From: Clostridiales bacterium UBA1763
GTDB taxonomy: Bacteria > Bacillota > Clostridia > Oscillospirales > Oscillospiraceae
DNA: 14,246 nucleotides
Direction: 5' to 3'
NCBI GenBank assembly: GCA_002314685.1
Contig: DCHB01000007.1
Span: 2,672 to 16,917, forward strand
This document shows positions 7,179 to 13,349 of this stretch, in pieces. The position numbers were made by a program, and so were the translations under genes. The notes below the pieces were generated by a model. That model was not told the origin of the DNA and made no database searches. It saw nothing but the letters and a program-made list of their open reading frames with translations. Within the stretch, counting starts at the first letter, position 1. Each line of letters begins with the position of its first letter.

Positions 7179-7927
7179 AAAGCTGTGAGTATTACATCGA
7201 AAAAATAAGCCTGCTCATTGACGGCGAGCTCAGTCAGGAGGACCGTGACGAGTTAAGAGCTCATTTTGCCGTGTGCAGTGAGTGCGCGGCTGTGTATAAG
7301 GCGTTTTCCGCCGTTTCCTCATCGCTTGGCAATTCACTTGAGGAGCCTCCCGAGCAGTTACGCGGCGCTATTATGGGCGAGGTCATGAGGCTTGATCGCG
7401 CAAAGAAGAAAAAGCAAATAACAAAGCTTGCCTCCTATGCCGCCTGCCTCGGCGTTGTTGTTTTCGCAGGCTATAAGATTATGAATCTCGAGCCCGCCGA
7501 CGTGAGCGCCGATGTCGAAACTCAGCCTGTTGCAAAATCAGCGGTAAGCACATCCGTGCCCGAGGTGAGCGAACAGCTTGACACTGCCGAAGCGGAAAAC
7601 ACCGCAGGTGTTGCTGTCGACGGAAACCGCTACTCCTCATCCGCGGGAATTAACGCCGACAAGGCGATAATAGCAAGCGCCACCAATGAGATGTTCACCA
7701 TAGTAAACCCTCAGACGCTCTCATGGCTTGATACCCTGCTCACCCCCGTTGAGGGCAGTAATTCAGCCCCGCAGGATTTCATCGACTATTTTGCAAGCTT
7801 CTACTGCGGTGACACCTGCATAGCCGTTGATATTTATGTTGAGGACTACGGCGTGTTTGCCGATTTCGGTGAAGGTCCCGTACCTGTCGCGGGCACTCCC
7901 GCCGATTTCACGGATTTATTCGGATAA
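7175..7927 (+). CDS. Membrane-bound zinc-finger anti-sigma factor
   Basis: Predicted to hold the preceding ECF sigma factor inactive at the membrane. The 250 residues comprise a cytoplasmic ZAS domain with C4 and H30-x3-C34-x2-C37, a basic stretch (RAKKKK, 75-80), one membrane segment at about 84-103, and an outer domain of about 145 residues with no family I recognise. The outer part begins with a Ser/Thr/Val/Glu-rich linker. The start is TTG at 7175, chosen because GGAGG lies 9 bases upstream and because TTGA overlaps the sigma stop. It is the last gene of the operon and a strong terminator follows. RsiW-like cleavage under stress is the usual way such proteins work; this is inferred here. 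Confidence 0.88.
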   Translation: MKSCEYYIEKISLLIDGELSQEDRDELRAHFAVCSECAAVYKAFSAVSSSLGNSLEEPPEQLRGAIMGEVMRLDRAKKKKQITKLASYAACLGVVVFAGYKIMNLEPADVSADVETQPVAKSAVSTSVPEVSEQLDTAEAENTAGVAVDGNRYSSSAGINADKAIIASATNEMFTIVNPQTLSWLDTLLTPVEGSNSAPQDFIDYFASFYCGDTCIAVDIYVEDYGVFADFGEGPVPVAGTPADFTDLFG

Positions 7928-7929
7928 AG

Positions 7930-7957
7930 AAAAAGGACACCGAAAGGTGTCCTTTTT
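7930..7957. terminator. Terminator of the trmB-anti-sigma operon, bidirectional
   Basis: GGACACC (7935-7941), a GAAA tetraloop and GGTGTCC (7946-7952), flanked by AAAAA and TTTTT that extend the stem. The T-run lies on both strands, so it also serves the SseB-like gene ending at 7968. Confidence 0.9.
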
Positions 7958-7967
7958 CCTTTTACAA

Positions 7968-8438
7968 TTACTGCTTTATTGTGTTCATCGGGTCCTGCTG
8001 TCTGAATGCCTGAGTTTCCTGCAGGAAGGGAAGCATATAGTCACGCACGAGCTCGGGCCACATGAGAAAATAGCTGCCGAAGGGATTTATTACAGCGTCG
8101 GCATTGTTATCAATAAGAATTTTGAAATAGGTTTCGGGGCTTAAGCACACCGCGCTTGCCGTATCTGCAAGCTTGCCGAAATCGTCGGGTCCCGTGAATA
8201 TTGTTATAAACTTTTTGCCGCCTGCGTTGAGGGTTACGAAGCGAAGAGAGCTCGCATTTTTAACATCGCTGTCCTTCTCAACCGCAAAGTAAAGCGGGGT
8301 GCGTGCAAGCTGTTCTATGATAAGCGACAGCGTTGCTTTGTCCTGCCCCTTTGAGTCGTTGTACTTTTTAATTAACTGCTTAATGCTGTTGCGCGAAAGC
8401 AGGTTTGACTGCTCGGGAGTAAATGAGCTTTTAGCCAT
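7968..8438 (-). CDS. SseB-family protein of unknown function
   Basis: A 156-residue soluble protein. The ADAVINPFGSYFLM segment (about 113-126) and the preceding LYFAVEKD...RFVTLNAGGKKFITIFTG strand pattern (about 49-83) resemble the SseB N-terminal domain family, which is widespread in clostridia with no settled function. There is no signal peptide, membrane segment or catalytic motif. The start at 8438 has AGGAT about 9 bases upstream. It has its own promoter inside the 3' end of the upstream ECF S-component gene, 42 bases away, and may also be co-transcribed with it. Family assignment is by pattern only. Confidence 0.7.
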   Translation of the reverse strand: MAKSSFTPEQSNLLSRNSIKQLIKKYNDSKGQDKATLSLIIEQLARTPLYFAVEKDSDVKNASSLRFVTLNAGGKKFITIFTGPDDFGKLADTASAVCLSPETYFKILIDNNADAVINPFGSYFLMWPELVRDYMLPFLQETQAFRQQDPMNTIKQ

Positions 8439-8474
8439 AGTTTTTATCCTCGTGTTTCATTCTTTGATGTGTGC

Positions 8475-8503
8475 ATTATATCACGGTGTACTCTGCTTGT
8501 CCA
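8475..8503 (-). promoter_or_regulatory. Promoter of the SseB-like gene (TGGACA, 17, TATAAT)
   Basis: On the minus strand TGGACA (8498-8503), a 17-base spacer and TATAAT (8475-8480) preceded by an extended TG. The -35 lies within the 3' end of the upstream coding region. Confidence 0.7.
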
Positions 8504-9032
8504 CCTCGGGCTTATCGCCCGCAAGCCCTGCCTTTCTGAGCACCGCTACAACGGGAGGTATCAGCAGAAGCTGAACAATTATCGCAGGGAAGCTTTTGAT
8601 GAAATAGCCCGTCAGCCATATCTCGAGCGAGTATTCCCCGACAGCAAATATCAGCGCACGCGCCGCGCCGCCGACAAGTCTGCCCGCAAGCATTGCGGCA
8701 ATTAAGCTGAGCATTATACTCATATAGGACTTTTTATCGCGCAGAAGCCTGATCATAAGCCCTGCTACCAAGCCGTAAACAGCACACTCGACTGTCATCG
8801 CGGGCAGTGACGCCATATTCGGCATACCTGTTACAAATGCCGAAAGCAGAGGTCCCGTCAAGCCGCAAAACAGCCCGTAGCCCGCGCCGCAGATAAGTCC
8901 GCACAGCAAAACGGGAATATGTATAGGGCACAAAACCTTGCCCGCCTCGGGGAATGAGTGCAGTGACAGCGGAAGCACCACACACATAGCAATGCACAGC
9001 GAGCAGATTACGGATTTTTTAACTCCTGACAT
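8481..9032 (-). CDS. ECF transporter S component (vitamin/cofactor-binding membrane protein, substrate unknown)
   Basis: Integral membrane substrate-binding subunit that would share the general EcfA/A'/T module encoded elsewhere. The 183 residues are mostly hydrophobic with about six membrane segments. The PIHIPVLLCGLICGAGYGLFCG stretch (36-57), GPLLSAFVTGMP (60-71) and AMTVECAVYGLVAGL (78-92) are typical of generic clostridial ECF S components. The start at 9032 is used because AAGGAGA lies 6-7 bases upstream and because the predicted promoter (9063-9091) lies inside the longer open frame. The leader is only about 24 bases, so there is no room for a riboswitch that might reveal the substrate. 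The cbiQ and cbiO nearby belong to a different, cobalt/nickel transporter. Confidence 0.82.
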   Translation of the reverse strand: MSGVKKSVICSLCIAMCVVLPLSLHSFPEAGKVLCPIHIPVLLCGLICGAGYGLFCGLTGPLLSAFVTGMPNMASLPAMTVECAVYGLVAGLMIRLLRDKKSYMSIMLSLIAAMLAGRLVGGAARALIFAVGEYSLEIWLTGYFIKSFPAIIVQLLLIPPVVAVLRKAGLAGDKPEVDKQSTP

Positions 9033-9062
9033 AAGCGTTCTCCTTTTATAATAGGCACTGCC

Positions 9063-9091
9063 ATTATAGAATAAAAGCTCGCGTATATCAA
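9063..9091 (-). promoter_or_regulatory. Promoter of the ECF S-component gene (TTGATA, 17, TATAAT)
   Basis: On the minus strand TTGATA (9086-9091), a 17-base spacer and TATAAT (9063-9068) predict a start near 9056. It is back to back with the promoter at 9103-9131; the two -35 boxes are 11 bases apart. Confidence 0.8.
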
Positions 9092-9102
9092 CCGCTTTTT
9101 CG

Positions 9103-9131
9103 TTGACCAAATGGTAAGTTTATGATATTAT
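9103..9131 (+). promoter_or_regulatory. Promoter of the metallo-beta-lactamase-fold gene (TTGACC, 17, TATTAT)
   Basis: TTGACC (9103-9108), a 17-base spacer and TATTAT (9126-9131), with an extended TG before the -10. The -10 overlaps the upstream in-frame ATG at 9122, which rules that ATG out as the main start. Confidence 0.78.
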
Positions 9132-9163
9132 ACTCACAACACAGTAATCGGGAGCGTGATTTT

Positions 9164-10003
9164 TTGGACGGCAAAAACGAAATTAAGCTTCACATTCTGC
9201 ACTGCGGAAGCATAAGTCTCCCCGCACGCGCGGCATATATTAAGGATAGCCCGCTAAGACGGCTTAAGCTTCCCGTGAGCGTCTATCTCATAGAGCATCC
9301 CGTGCACGGGAAAATACTCGTCGATACGGGACTGTCCGCCGAGGGTATTGCGCTCATGCCCGATTATCTGCGCAGCTTCTACCGTCCCGAGCTTGAAAGC
9401 GGGCAATCGGCAGTAAATCAGCTTGCGGCGATGGGTATAAGCCCCGAGGATATTGACGTGCTTATCATTACGCACAACGATTTTGACCACACCTGCGCCC
9501 TCGGTGACTTCGCGGGCAGGGCAAAGCAGATAGTAATGTCCGAGCACGAATATTTCTGGTCGTGCAGGACCGTGTTCAAGCTCCGTCAGGTTTGGGACAC
9601 CTATATCCCGTACAGCGATTTAATTGAGCGTCGCTTCTATTACGGAAGTGTGCAGGGTCCGATAGGGCGCGGCTTTGACCTTTTCGGTGACGACAGCGTG
9701 CTGTGCATAGCCTGCCCCGGTCACACCGACGGGCAAATGGCTATAATGCTCAACAAATCCCCCTCGGGCAGATTCAAAAATGCGGGTGCAGGCACCTACG
9801 GCAACGCTTTTGCCGTGCTCGCCTCGGATGCCGCATTTTCTCAGCGCAATATTGATACGCTCGTTGTCCCCGGCTACGGCTTTGACCGAGCAAGACAGCG
9901 CGAGTCAATGCAGTGGCTCAGCAAGCTTCAGACTGACGCTCAGTGCGTGGGCATATTCTGCTCGCACGATGCGGATGTAAAGCCGCAGACACTTGTGTTT
10001 TGA
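9164..10003 (+). CDS. AHL-lactonase-like metallo-beta-lactamase-fold hydrolase
   Basis: Predicted cytoplasmic hydrolase of the MBL fold, nearest in layout to N-acyl homoserine lactonases (AiiA type). From the TTG start it is 279 residues. ILVDTGLS (51-58) precedes the metal motif THNDFDHTCALGDF (103-116); CPGHTDG gives H187, LASDAAF gives D222, and CSHDAD gives H268. The first motif reads HxDxDH instead of HxHxDH: D106 replaces a zinc-ligand histidine. The TTG at 9164 is chosen because GGGAG lies 9 bases upstream, and the ATG at 9122 lies inside the promoter. No terminator follows; the promoter of the next gene starts within its stop codon. The real substrate is unknown; lactonase activity should not be assumed. 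Confidence 0.82.
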   Translation: MDGKNEIKLHILHCGSISLPARAAYIKDSPLRRLKLPVSVYLIEHPVHGKILVDTGLSAEGIALMPDYLRSFYRPELESGQSAVNQLAAMGISPEDIDVLIITHNDFDHTCALGDFAGRAKQIVMSEHEYFWSCRTVFKLRQVWDTYIPYSDLIERRFYYGSVQGPIGRGFDLFGDDSVLCIACPGHTDGQMAIMLNKSPSGRFKNAGAGTYGNAFAVLASDAAFSQRNIDTLVVPGYGFDRARQRESMQWLSKLQTDAQCVGIFCSHDADVKPQTLVF

Positions 10004-10028
10004 CAAAATCCCTCCTAATTGATATAAT
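10000..10028 (+). promoter_or_regulatory. Perfect consensus promoter of the DtxR-like regulator gene
   Basis: TTGACA (10000-10005), a 17-base spacer and TATAAT (10023-10028). The -35 contains the TGA stop (10001-10003) of the preceding gene. The predicted start near 10035 gives a leader of about 20 bases. Confidence 0.88.
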
Positions 10029-10054
10029 GGCAAAAAACGCAGAGGGGTGAGACA

Positions 10055-10417
10055 GTGCAGGAATCGGGCGAGATGTACCTTGAATCAATATTTGTATTAC
10101 GCAAAAAGAAAATGCGTGTACGCGCAATTGATATTGTAGATTTCATGGGCTACTCAAAGCCCTCGGTCAGCAGGGCGCTGTCTAAGCTAAAGGCAGACCT
10201 CTATATCACGGTTGACCGCGAGGGCTATATTGAGCTTACCGATAAGGGACTCGGCACGGCTGAGAAAATTTATGAGCGTCATGTTGTGCTGTCTAATATG
10301 CTTATTGCGCTCGGCGTTGACGAGAAAACCGCACTTGCCGATGCCTGCAAAATGGAGCACGACATTTCCGACAAGAGCTTTGAGGCTATAAAACGACACA
10401 GTGAAAAGTTGAAATGA
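10055..10417 (+). CDS. DtxR/MntR-family metal-dependent transcriptional regulator (short form)
   Basis: Metal-activated repressor, 120 residues. The N-terminal winged helix has RAIDIVDFMGYSKPSVSRALSKLK (about 23-46) and the wing DREGYIELTDKG. The dimerisation and metal domain contains YERHVVLSNMLIALGV (73-88) and ACKMEHDISDKSFE (97-110). Likely ligands M7, C98, E101 and H102 match the DtxR/IdeR primary site (Met, Cys, Glu, His) more than MntR, where the first and second are Asp and Glu; H76 fits the ancillary site. It lacks the SH3-like third domain. The GTG start at 10055 has an AGGGG site about 7 bases upstream. It lies just before the cobalt/nickel transporter operon, which it may regulate; this is inferred from proximity. 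Confidence 0.88.
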   Translation: MQESGEMYLESIFVLRKKKMRVRAIDIVDFMGYSKPSVSRALSKLKADLYITVDREGYIELTDKGLGTAEKIYERHVVLSNMLIALGVDEKTALADACKMEHDISDKSFEAIKRHSEKLK

Positions 10418-10447
10418 CAGATTTTTTGAAATCTGTCATTTCTTTTT
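10411..10447 (+). terminator. Terminator after the DtxR-like gene
   Basis: A 14-bp stem (10411-10424 with 10429-10442) with a TTTG loop, followed by TTTTT. The gene's TGA stop (10415-10417) is inside the stem. Confidence 0.88.
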
Positions 10448-10477
10448 CATAAAATTTGTTAATTTTTTAATTTTTTG

Positions 10478-10517
10478 CAAAAAGTATCCCCCCGGGGGGC
10501 TTGCGGGCACTTTTTTG
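10478..10517 (+). promoter_or_regulatory. Palindromic leader element upstream of cbiM (C6G6 core)
   Basis: A 12-bp perfect palindrome, six C then six G (10488-10499), sits in very AT-rich surroundings. It is framed by CAAAAAGT (10478-10485) and ACTTTTTTG (10509-10517), which can pair with one bulge. It could be an operator for a metal sensor or an RNA structure with a terminator-like T-run. No clear promoter was found nearby. It matches no riboswitch I can recognise. Confidence 0.45.
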
Positions 10518-10571
10518 ATGTGGTAGTTTATGCTTACCAAGCTTGGAAAACACATTTTCGGAGGCACAACC

Positions 10572-11630
10572 ATGCACATGGCTGATGCACTGCTCGCTCC
10601 TGCTGTAGCGGCAACAATGTATGTGGCGTCGGGTGCGACCGCCGCAGTATCTGTTCACAAATTAAGAAAAGAAGACGACGAAGCAAAGAAGCTGCCCGTC
10701 ATGGCTGTAACGGCGGCACTTGTCTTTGCAGGTCAGATGATAAATTACACCATCCCCGGCACGGGCTCATCGGGACATATATGCGGCGGTATGCTGTTAT
10801 CTGCACTTCTCGGTCCGCAGGCGGGTTTCCTTTCGATGACCGTTATTCTCACCATTCAGTGTCTGTTCTTCGGAGACGGCGGCTTGCTCGCCCTCGGTGC
10901 GAATATATGGAACATGGCATTTTACGGCTGCTTCGTGGGATATTTCCTCATCTGGAAGCCCATAATGCACAGCAAGCTTTTCGGCAAGCTGAGCACTAAA
11001 GCGGCACAGCGCTCGAGGATAATTCTCGCCTCGATTTTAGGCTGTGTGCTGACTCTTCAGCTCGGTGCCTTCTCCGTTGTGTGTGAAACTAATCTTTCGG
11101 GCATAACCGACCTGCCCTTCGGCGCATTTGTCGCAATAATGCAGCCCATACACCTCTTAATCGGTCTTGTTGAGGGTCTTATAACCGCCGCGGTGCTCAC
11201 CTTTGTATTCGAGTCCCGCCCCGAGCTTATTAAAGAGCTTGACGGAGGCTCGGAGCTTGTAAACCGTCACTCCACGAAGACAGTCGTTGCAATACTCGCT
11301 GTTGCGGTAATTATTATCGGCGGTGGCTTGTCGCTGTTTGCAAGCGAAAACCCCGACGGACTTGAATGGTCTCTGTTCGGAAACGGCGATGCGGGCTACT
11401 CGGACAACATGGGACTTGACGAGGACGACTACGGCATTTCAAGCACAGCCGCAGAAAAAGCAGGCAAGCTTCAGGACTCGACCTCAATTTTGCCCGACTA
11501 CGCGTTTGCCGACAGCGACAGCGCGGCAGGCACAAGCGTCTCGGGACTTGTCGGCTCGGCAGTCGTTGCCGCCGTTGCAATCGGAGTCTGCGTATTGTGC
11601 GGAGCACTCAAGAAAAAGAAAAAGTGCTGA
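10572..11630 (+). CDS. cbiM: Cobalt/nickel ECF transporter S component CbiM fused to a PDGLE (CbiN-like) domain
   Basis: Membrane subunit that binds Co2+ or Ni2+ for uptake. The start at 10572 gives Met-His at the N-terminus, which forms part of the metal site in CbiM/NikM proteins. GGAGG lies about 8 bases upstream, so the earlier in-frame ATG at 10530 is rejected. The CbiM domain (about 1-220) has MHMADALLAP, GTGSSGHICGGMLLSALLGPQAG with H69, and FGDGGLLALGANIWNMA. A further membrane helix (about 235-256) leads to NPDGLEWS (260-267), the PDGLE signature of CbiN/NikN-like tails. A long acidic loop, a last helix (about 324-344) and KKKKKC end it. Total 352 residues. It is first of cbiM-Q-O. 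Co2+ versus Ni2+ cannot be told from sequence. Confidence 0.93.
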   Translation: MHMADALLAPAVAATMYVASGATAAVSVHKLRKEDDEAKKLPVMAVTAALVFAGQMINYTIPGTGSSGHICGGMLLSALLGPQAGFLSMTVILTIQCLFFGDGGLLALGANIWNMAFYGCFVGYFLIWKPIMHSKLFGKLSTKAAQRSRIILASILGCVLTLQLGAFSVVCETNLSGITDLPFGAFVAIMQPIHLLIGLVEGLITAAVLTFVFESRPELIKELDGGSELVNRHSTKTVVAILAVAVIIIGGGLSLFASENPDGLEWSLFGNGDAGYSDNMGLDEDDYGISSTAAEKAGKLQDSTSILPDYAFADSDSAAGTSVSGLVGSAVVAAVAIGVCVLCGALKKKKKC

Positions 11631-11659
11631 TACAAAAATAATTCTCACGGGAAGCATAC

Positions 11660-12460
11660 ATGAAAAGAATTGACCATGCCATAGTTGAGTTTAAGGAAAT
11701 GGACGAGATGGCAAAGCGCGACTCTCTCGTTCATTCCGTAAACCCTGTGGTTAAGCTTATAATAACAATTGCATATATTTTTGTAACGGTGTCCTTCGGC
11801 AAGTACGATTTAAGCGGGCTCATTATAATGTGCCTGTATCCTATCGCACTTTTTGAGATAAGCGACACCTCGATAGGTGCGTGCTTTTATAAGCTCAGAA
11901 TTGTAATCCCCCTCGTGTGTGCAGTCGGTATATTCAATCCTTTTCTCGACAAGGAAACTCTTTTATATGTGGGAAACGTCGCTGTTTCAGGCGGCGTCGT
12001 TTCCATGTTTACGCTCATGCTAAAGGGCGTATTCTGCATTATGGCATCGTTTGTGCTCGTGGCTACAACCTCGTTTGACGAGATATGCGCCGCACTGAGA
12101 CGCCTGCATATCCCCGGCTTTTTCGTAACGTTGCTTCTGCTCACTTACAGATATATTTCCGTCATGATGGAGGAGGTCTCCGTTATGACCGATGCCTATA
12201 TGCTGAGGGCACCTGGGCAAAAGGGCGTGCATTTTTCCGCTTGGGGCTCATTTTTAGGTCAGCTTCTTCTGCGCAGTATGGACAGAGCCGAGGAGCTGTA
12301 TTCCTCTATGCGCTTAAGAGGCTTTAACGGCGAATTCATCTACGCAAGCCTCGACCCGCTAAAGGGCAGAGATTACGCCTTCCTTTTTGCATCGCTCGGC
12401 ATTATTGCCCTGTTCAGATTTACGGAGCTTACCGCTATTATCGGTCAGCTTGTTATGTGA
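11660..12460 (+). CDS. cbiQ: Cobalt/nickel ECF transporter T component CbiQ
   Basis: Transmembrane coupling subunit linking CbiM to the ATPase. The 266 residues have hydrophobic segments at about 31-65, 80-95, 112-137, 155-170 and 240-258. Two coupling-helix signatures are visible: LRAPG (182-186) and SSMRLRGFNG (215-224), the Ala/Arg/Gly-type motifs of T components. The N-terminal DEMAKRDSLVHSVNPVVKL matches the usual entry to the fold and supports the ATG at 11660. The ribosome-binding site there is weak (GGGAAG), so reinitiation from cbiM, 29 bases upstream, may help. cbiO follows after 11 bases. Confidence 0.92.
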   Translation: MKRIDHAIVEFKEMDEMAKRDSLVHSVNPVVKLIITIAYIFVTVSFGKYDLSGLIIMCLYPIALFEISDTSIGACFYKLRIVIPLVCAVGIFNPFLDKETLLYVGNVAVSGGVVSMFTLMLKGVFCIMASFVLVATTSFDEICAALRRLHIPGFFVTLLLLTYRYISVMMEEVSVMTDAYMLRAPGQKGVHFSAWGSFLGQLLLRSMDRAEELYSSMRLRGFNGEFIYASLDPLKGRDYAFLFASLGIIALFRFTELTAIIGQLVM

Positions 12461-12471
12461 GGTGAAAGACC

Positions 12472-13197
12472 ATGATTGAATTTAACAATGTCTATTTCAG
12501 CTACGATAAGGAGCACACCGTCTTGGACGGCATAAGCTTCAAAATCGAAAAGGGCGAGTCCGTCGGACTTATCGGCGCGAACGGCGCGGGTAAATCCTCT
12601 ATGCTCAAGGTGCTTCTCGGTCTTTTGCCGCACGACGGCGAAATAAGCGTAAACGGTATCAAGGTCTGCAAGCAAAATCTTGCCGAGGTGCGCCGCGTGC
12701 TCGGATTTGTACTGCAAAACTCGGACAATCAGATGTTCATGCCGACAGTGCTTGACGATATGATGTTCGGTCTTTGTAACTACGGCATGAGCAAAAAAGA
12801 TGCCGAGGCGAGAGTTGACGAAGTGCTTGAGCAGCTCGATTTGGTATCGCTCAAAAACAAGTACAACCACAAGATTTCGGGCGGTGAAAAGCGCATGGCG
12901 GCAATAGCGACTGTGCTTGCGATGCAGCCTGAGGTTATCATAATGGACGAGCCGTCCGTATCCCTCGACCCGTACAACCGCAGGGCGGTTATTAACGTAA
13001 TCAACCGTCTTGAGCAGACAAAAATTATCGCCTCTCACGACCTCGACATGATAATGGAGACCTGCACAAAGGTAATGCTTCTGTCGGGCGGAAGGATAGT
13101 CGCAGTCGGAACAACGGACGAGATACTACGTAACAAAAAGCTTCTCGAAGAAAACCGCATGGAGCTTCCCTTCGGCATTGCCGCGGCAGACAGATAA
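12472..13197 (+). CDS. cbiO: Cobalt/nickel ECF transporter ATP-binding protein CbiO
   Basis: ABC ATPase that powers metal uptake by CbiMQ. All motifs are present in 241 residues: Walker A GANGAGKS (35-42), Q-loop Q82 in VLQNSDNQMF, signature ISGGEKRMA (135-143, usually LSGGQ), Walker B VIIMDEP (155-161), D-loop SLDP, and switch histidine H189 in ASHD. The QNSDNQMF segment (82-89) is typical of CbiO/EcfA ATPases. A GAGGTGA ribosome-binding site overlaps the cbiQ stop. A single ATPase gene implies a homodimer, as in dedicated (group I) ECF systems. Confidence 0.94.
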   Translation: MIEFNNVYFSYDKEHTVLDGISFKIEKGESVGLIGANGAGKSSMLKVLLGLLPHDGEISVNGIKVCKQNLAEVRRVLGFVLQNSDNQMFMPTVLDDMMFGLCNYGMSKKDAEARVDEVLEQLDLVSLKNKYNHKISGGEKRMAAIATVLAMQPEVIIMDEPSVSLDPYNRRAVINVINRLEQTKIIASHDLDMIMETCTKVMLLSGGRIVAVGTTDEILRNKKLLEENRMELPFGIAAADR

Positions 13198-13217
13198 CCG
13201 GCATAAATCATCATAAG

Positions 13218-13260
13218 AATAATCACAGCTTCCGATTTTTCGGGAGCTGTGATTATTTTA
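13218..13260 (+). terminator. Terminator after cbiO
   Basis: A 17-bp stem with one G-T pair (13218-13234 with 13241-13257) and an ATTTTT loop, with a short T-tract after it. It marks the end of the cbiMQO transcript. Confidence 0.78.
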
Positions 13261-13277
13261 CGGATTATTCACCTTTT

Positions 13278-13308
13278 TTTAAGCAGTGTTTAAGCCAATA
13301 CATATATT
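13278..13308 (+). promoter_or_regulatory. Direct repeat plus -10: possible response-regulator-activated promoter
   Basis: TTTAAGC occurs at 13278-13284 and again at 13289-13295, an 11-base period. It is followed by a TATATT -10 (13303-13308), with no good -35. This is the layout of promoters activated by OmpR/PhoP-type regulators, whose direct-repeat boxes replace the -35. The assignment is inferred. Confidence 0.4.
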
Positions 13309-13349
13309 CTCTTGGGGCAGAAGCAAATAAAAGAAAGGTGATTAACACT

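Noticed and set aside
9122..9163. ATG at 9122 as start of the MBL-fold gene
   Set aside because: It lies next to and partly before the predicted -10 (9126-9131), so the main transcript would not contain it; a TTG with a good RBS follows at 9164.
10503..10530. Promoter TTGCGG-17-TAGTTT for cbiM
   Set aside because: Each hexamer has only about three matches; the extended TG alone is not enough to call it.
10530..10571. ATG at 10530 as start of cbiM
   Set aside because: It has no RBS, and CbiM needs Met-His at its N-terminus for metal binding; the ATG at 10572 gives this and has GGAGG.
10448..10571. NiCo or cobalamin riboswitch upstream of cbiM
   Set aside because: The gap is too short for cobalamin, and I do not see the conserved blocks of the NiCo class.
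12445..13038. Minus-strand frame of 197 codons opposite cbiO
   Set aside because: The opposite strand encodes a complete ABC ATPase; this frame shows no family features.
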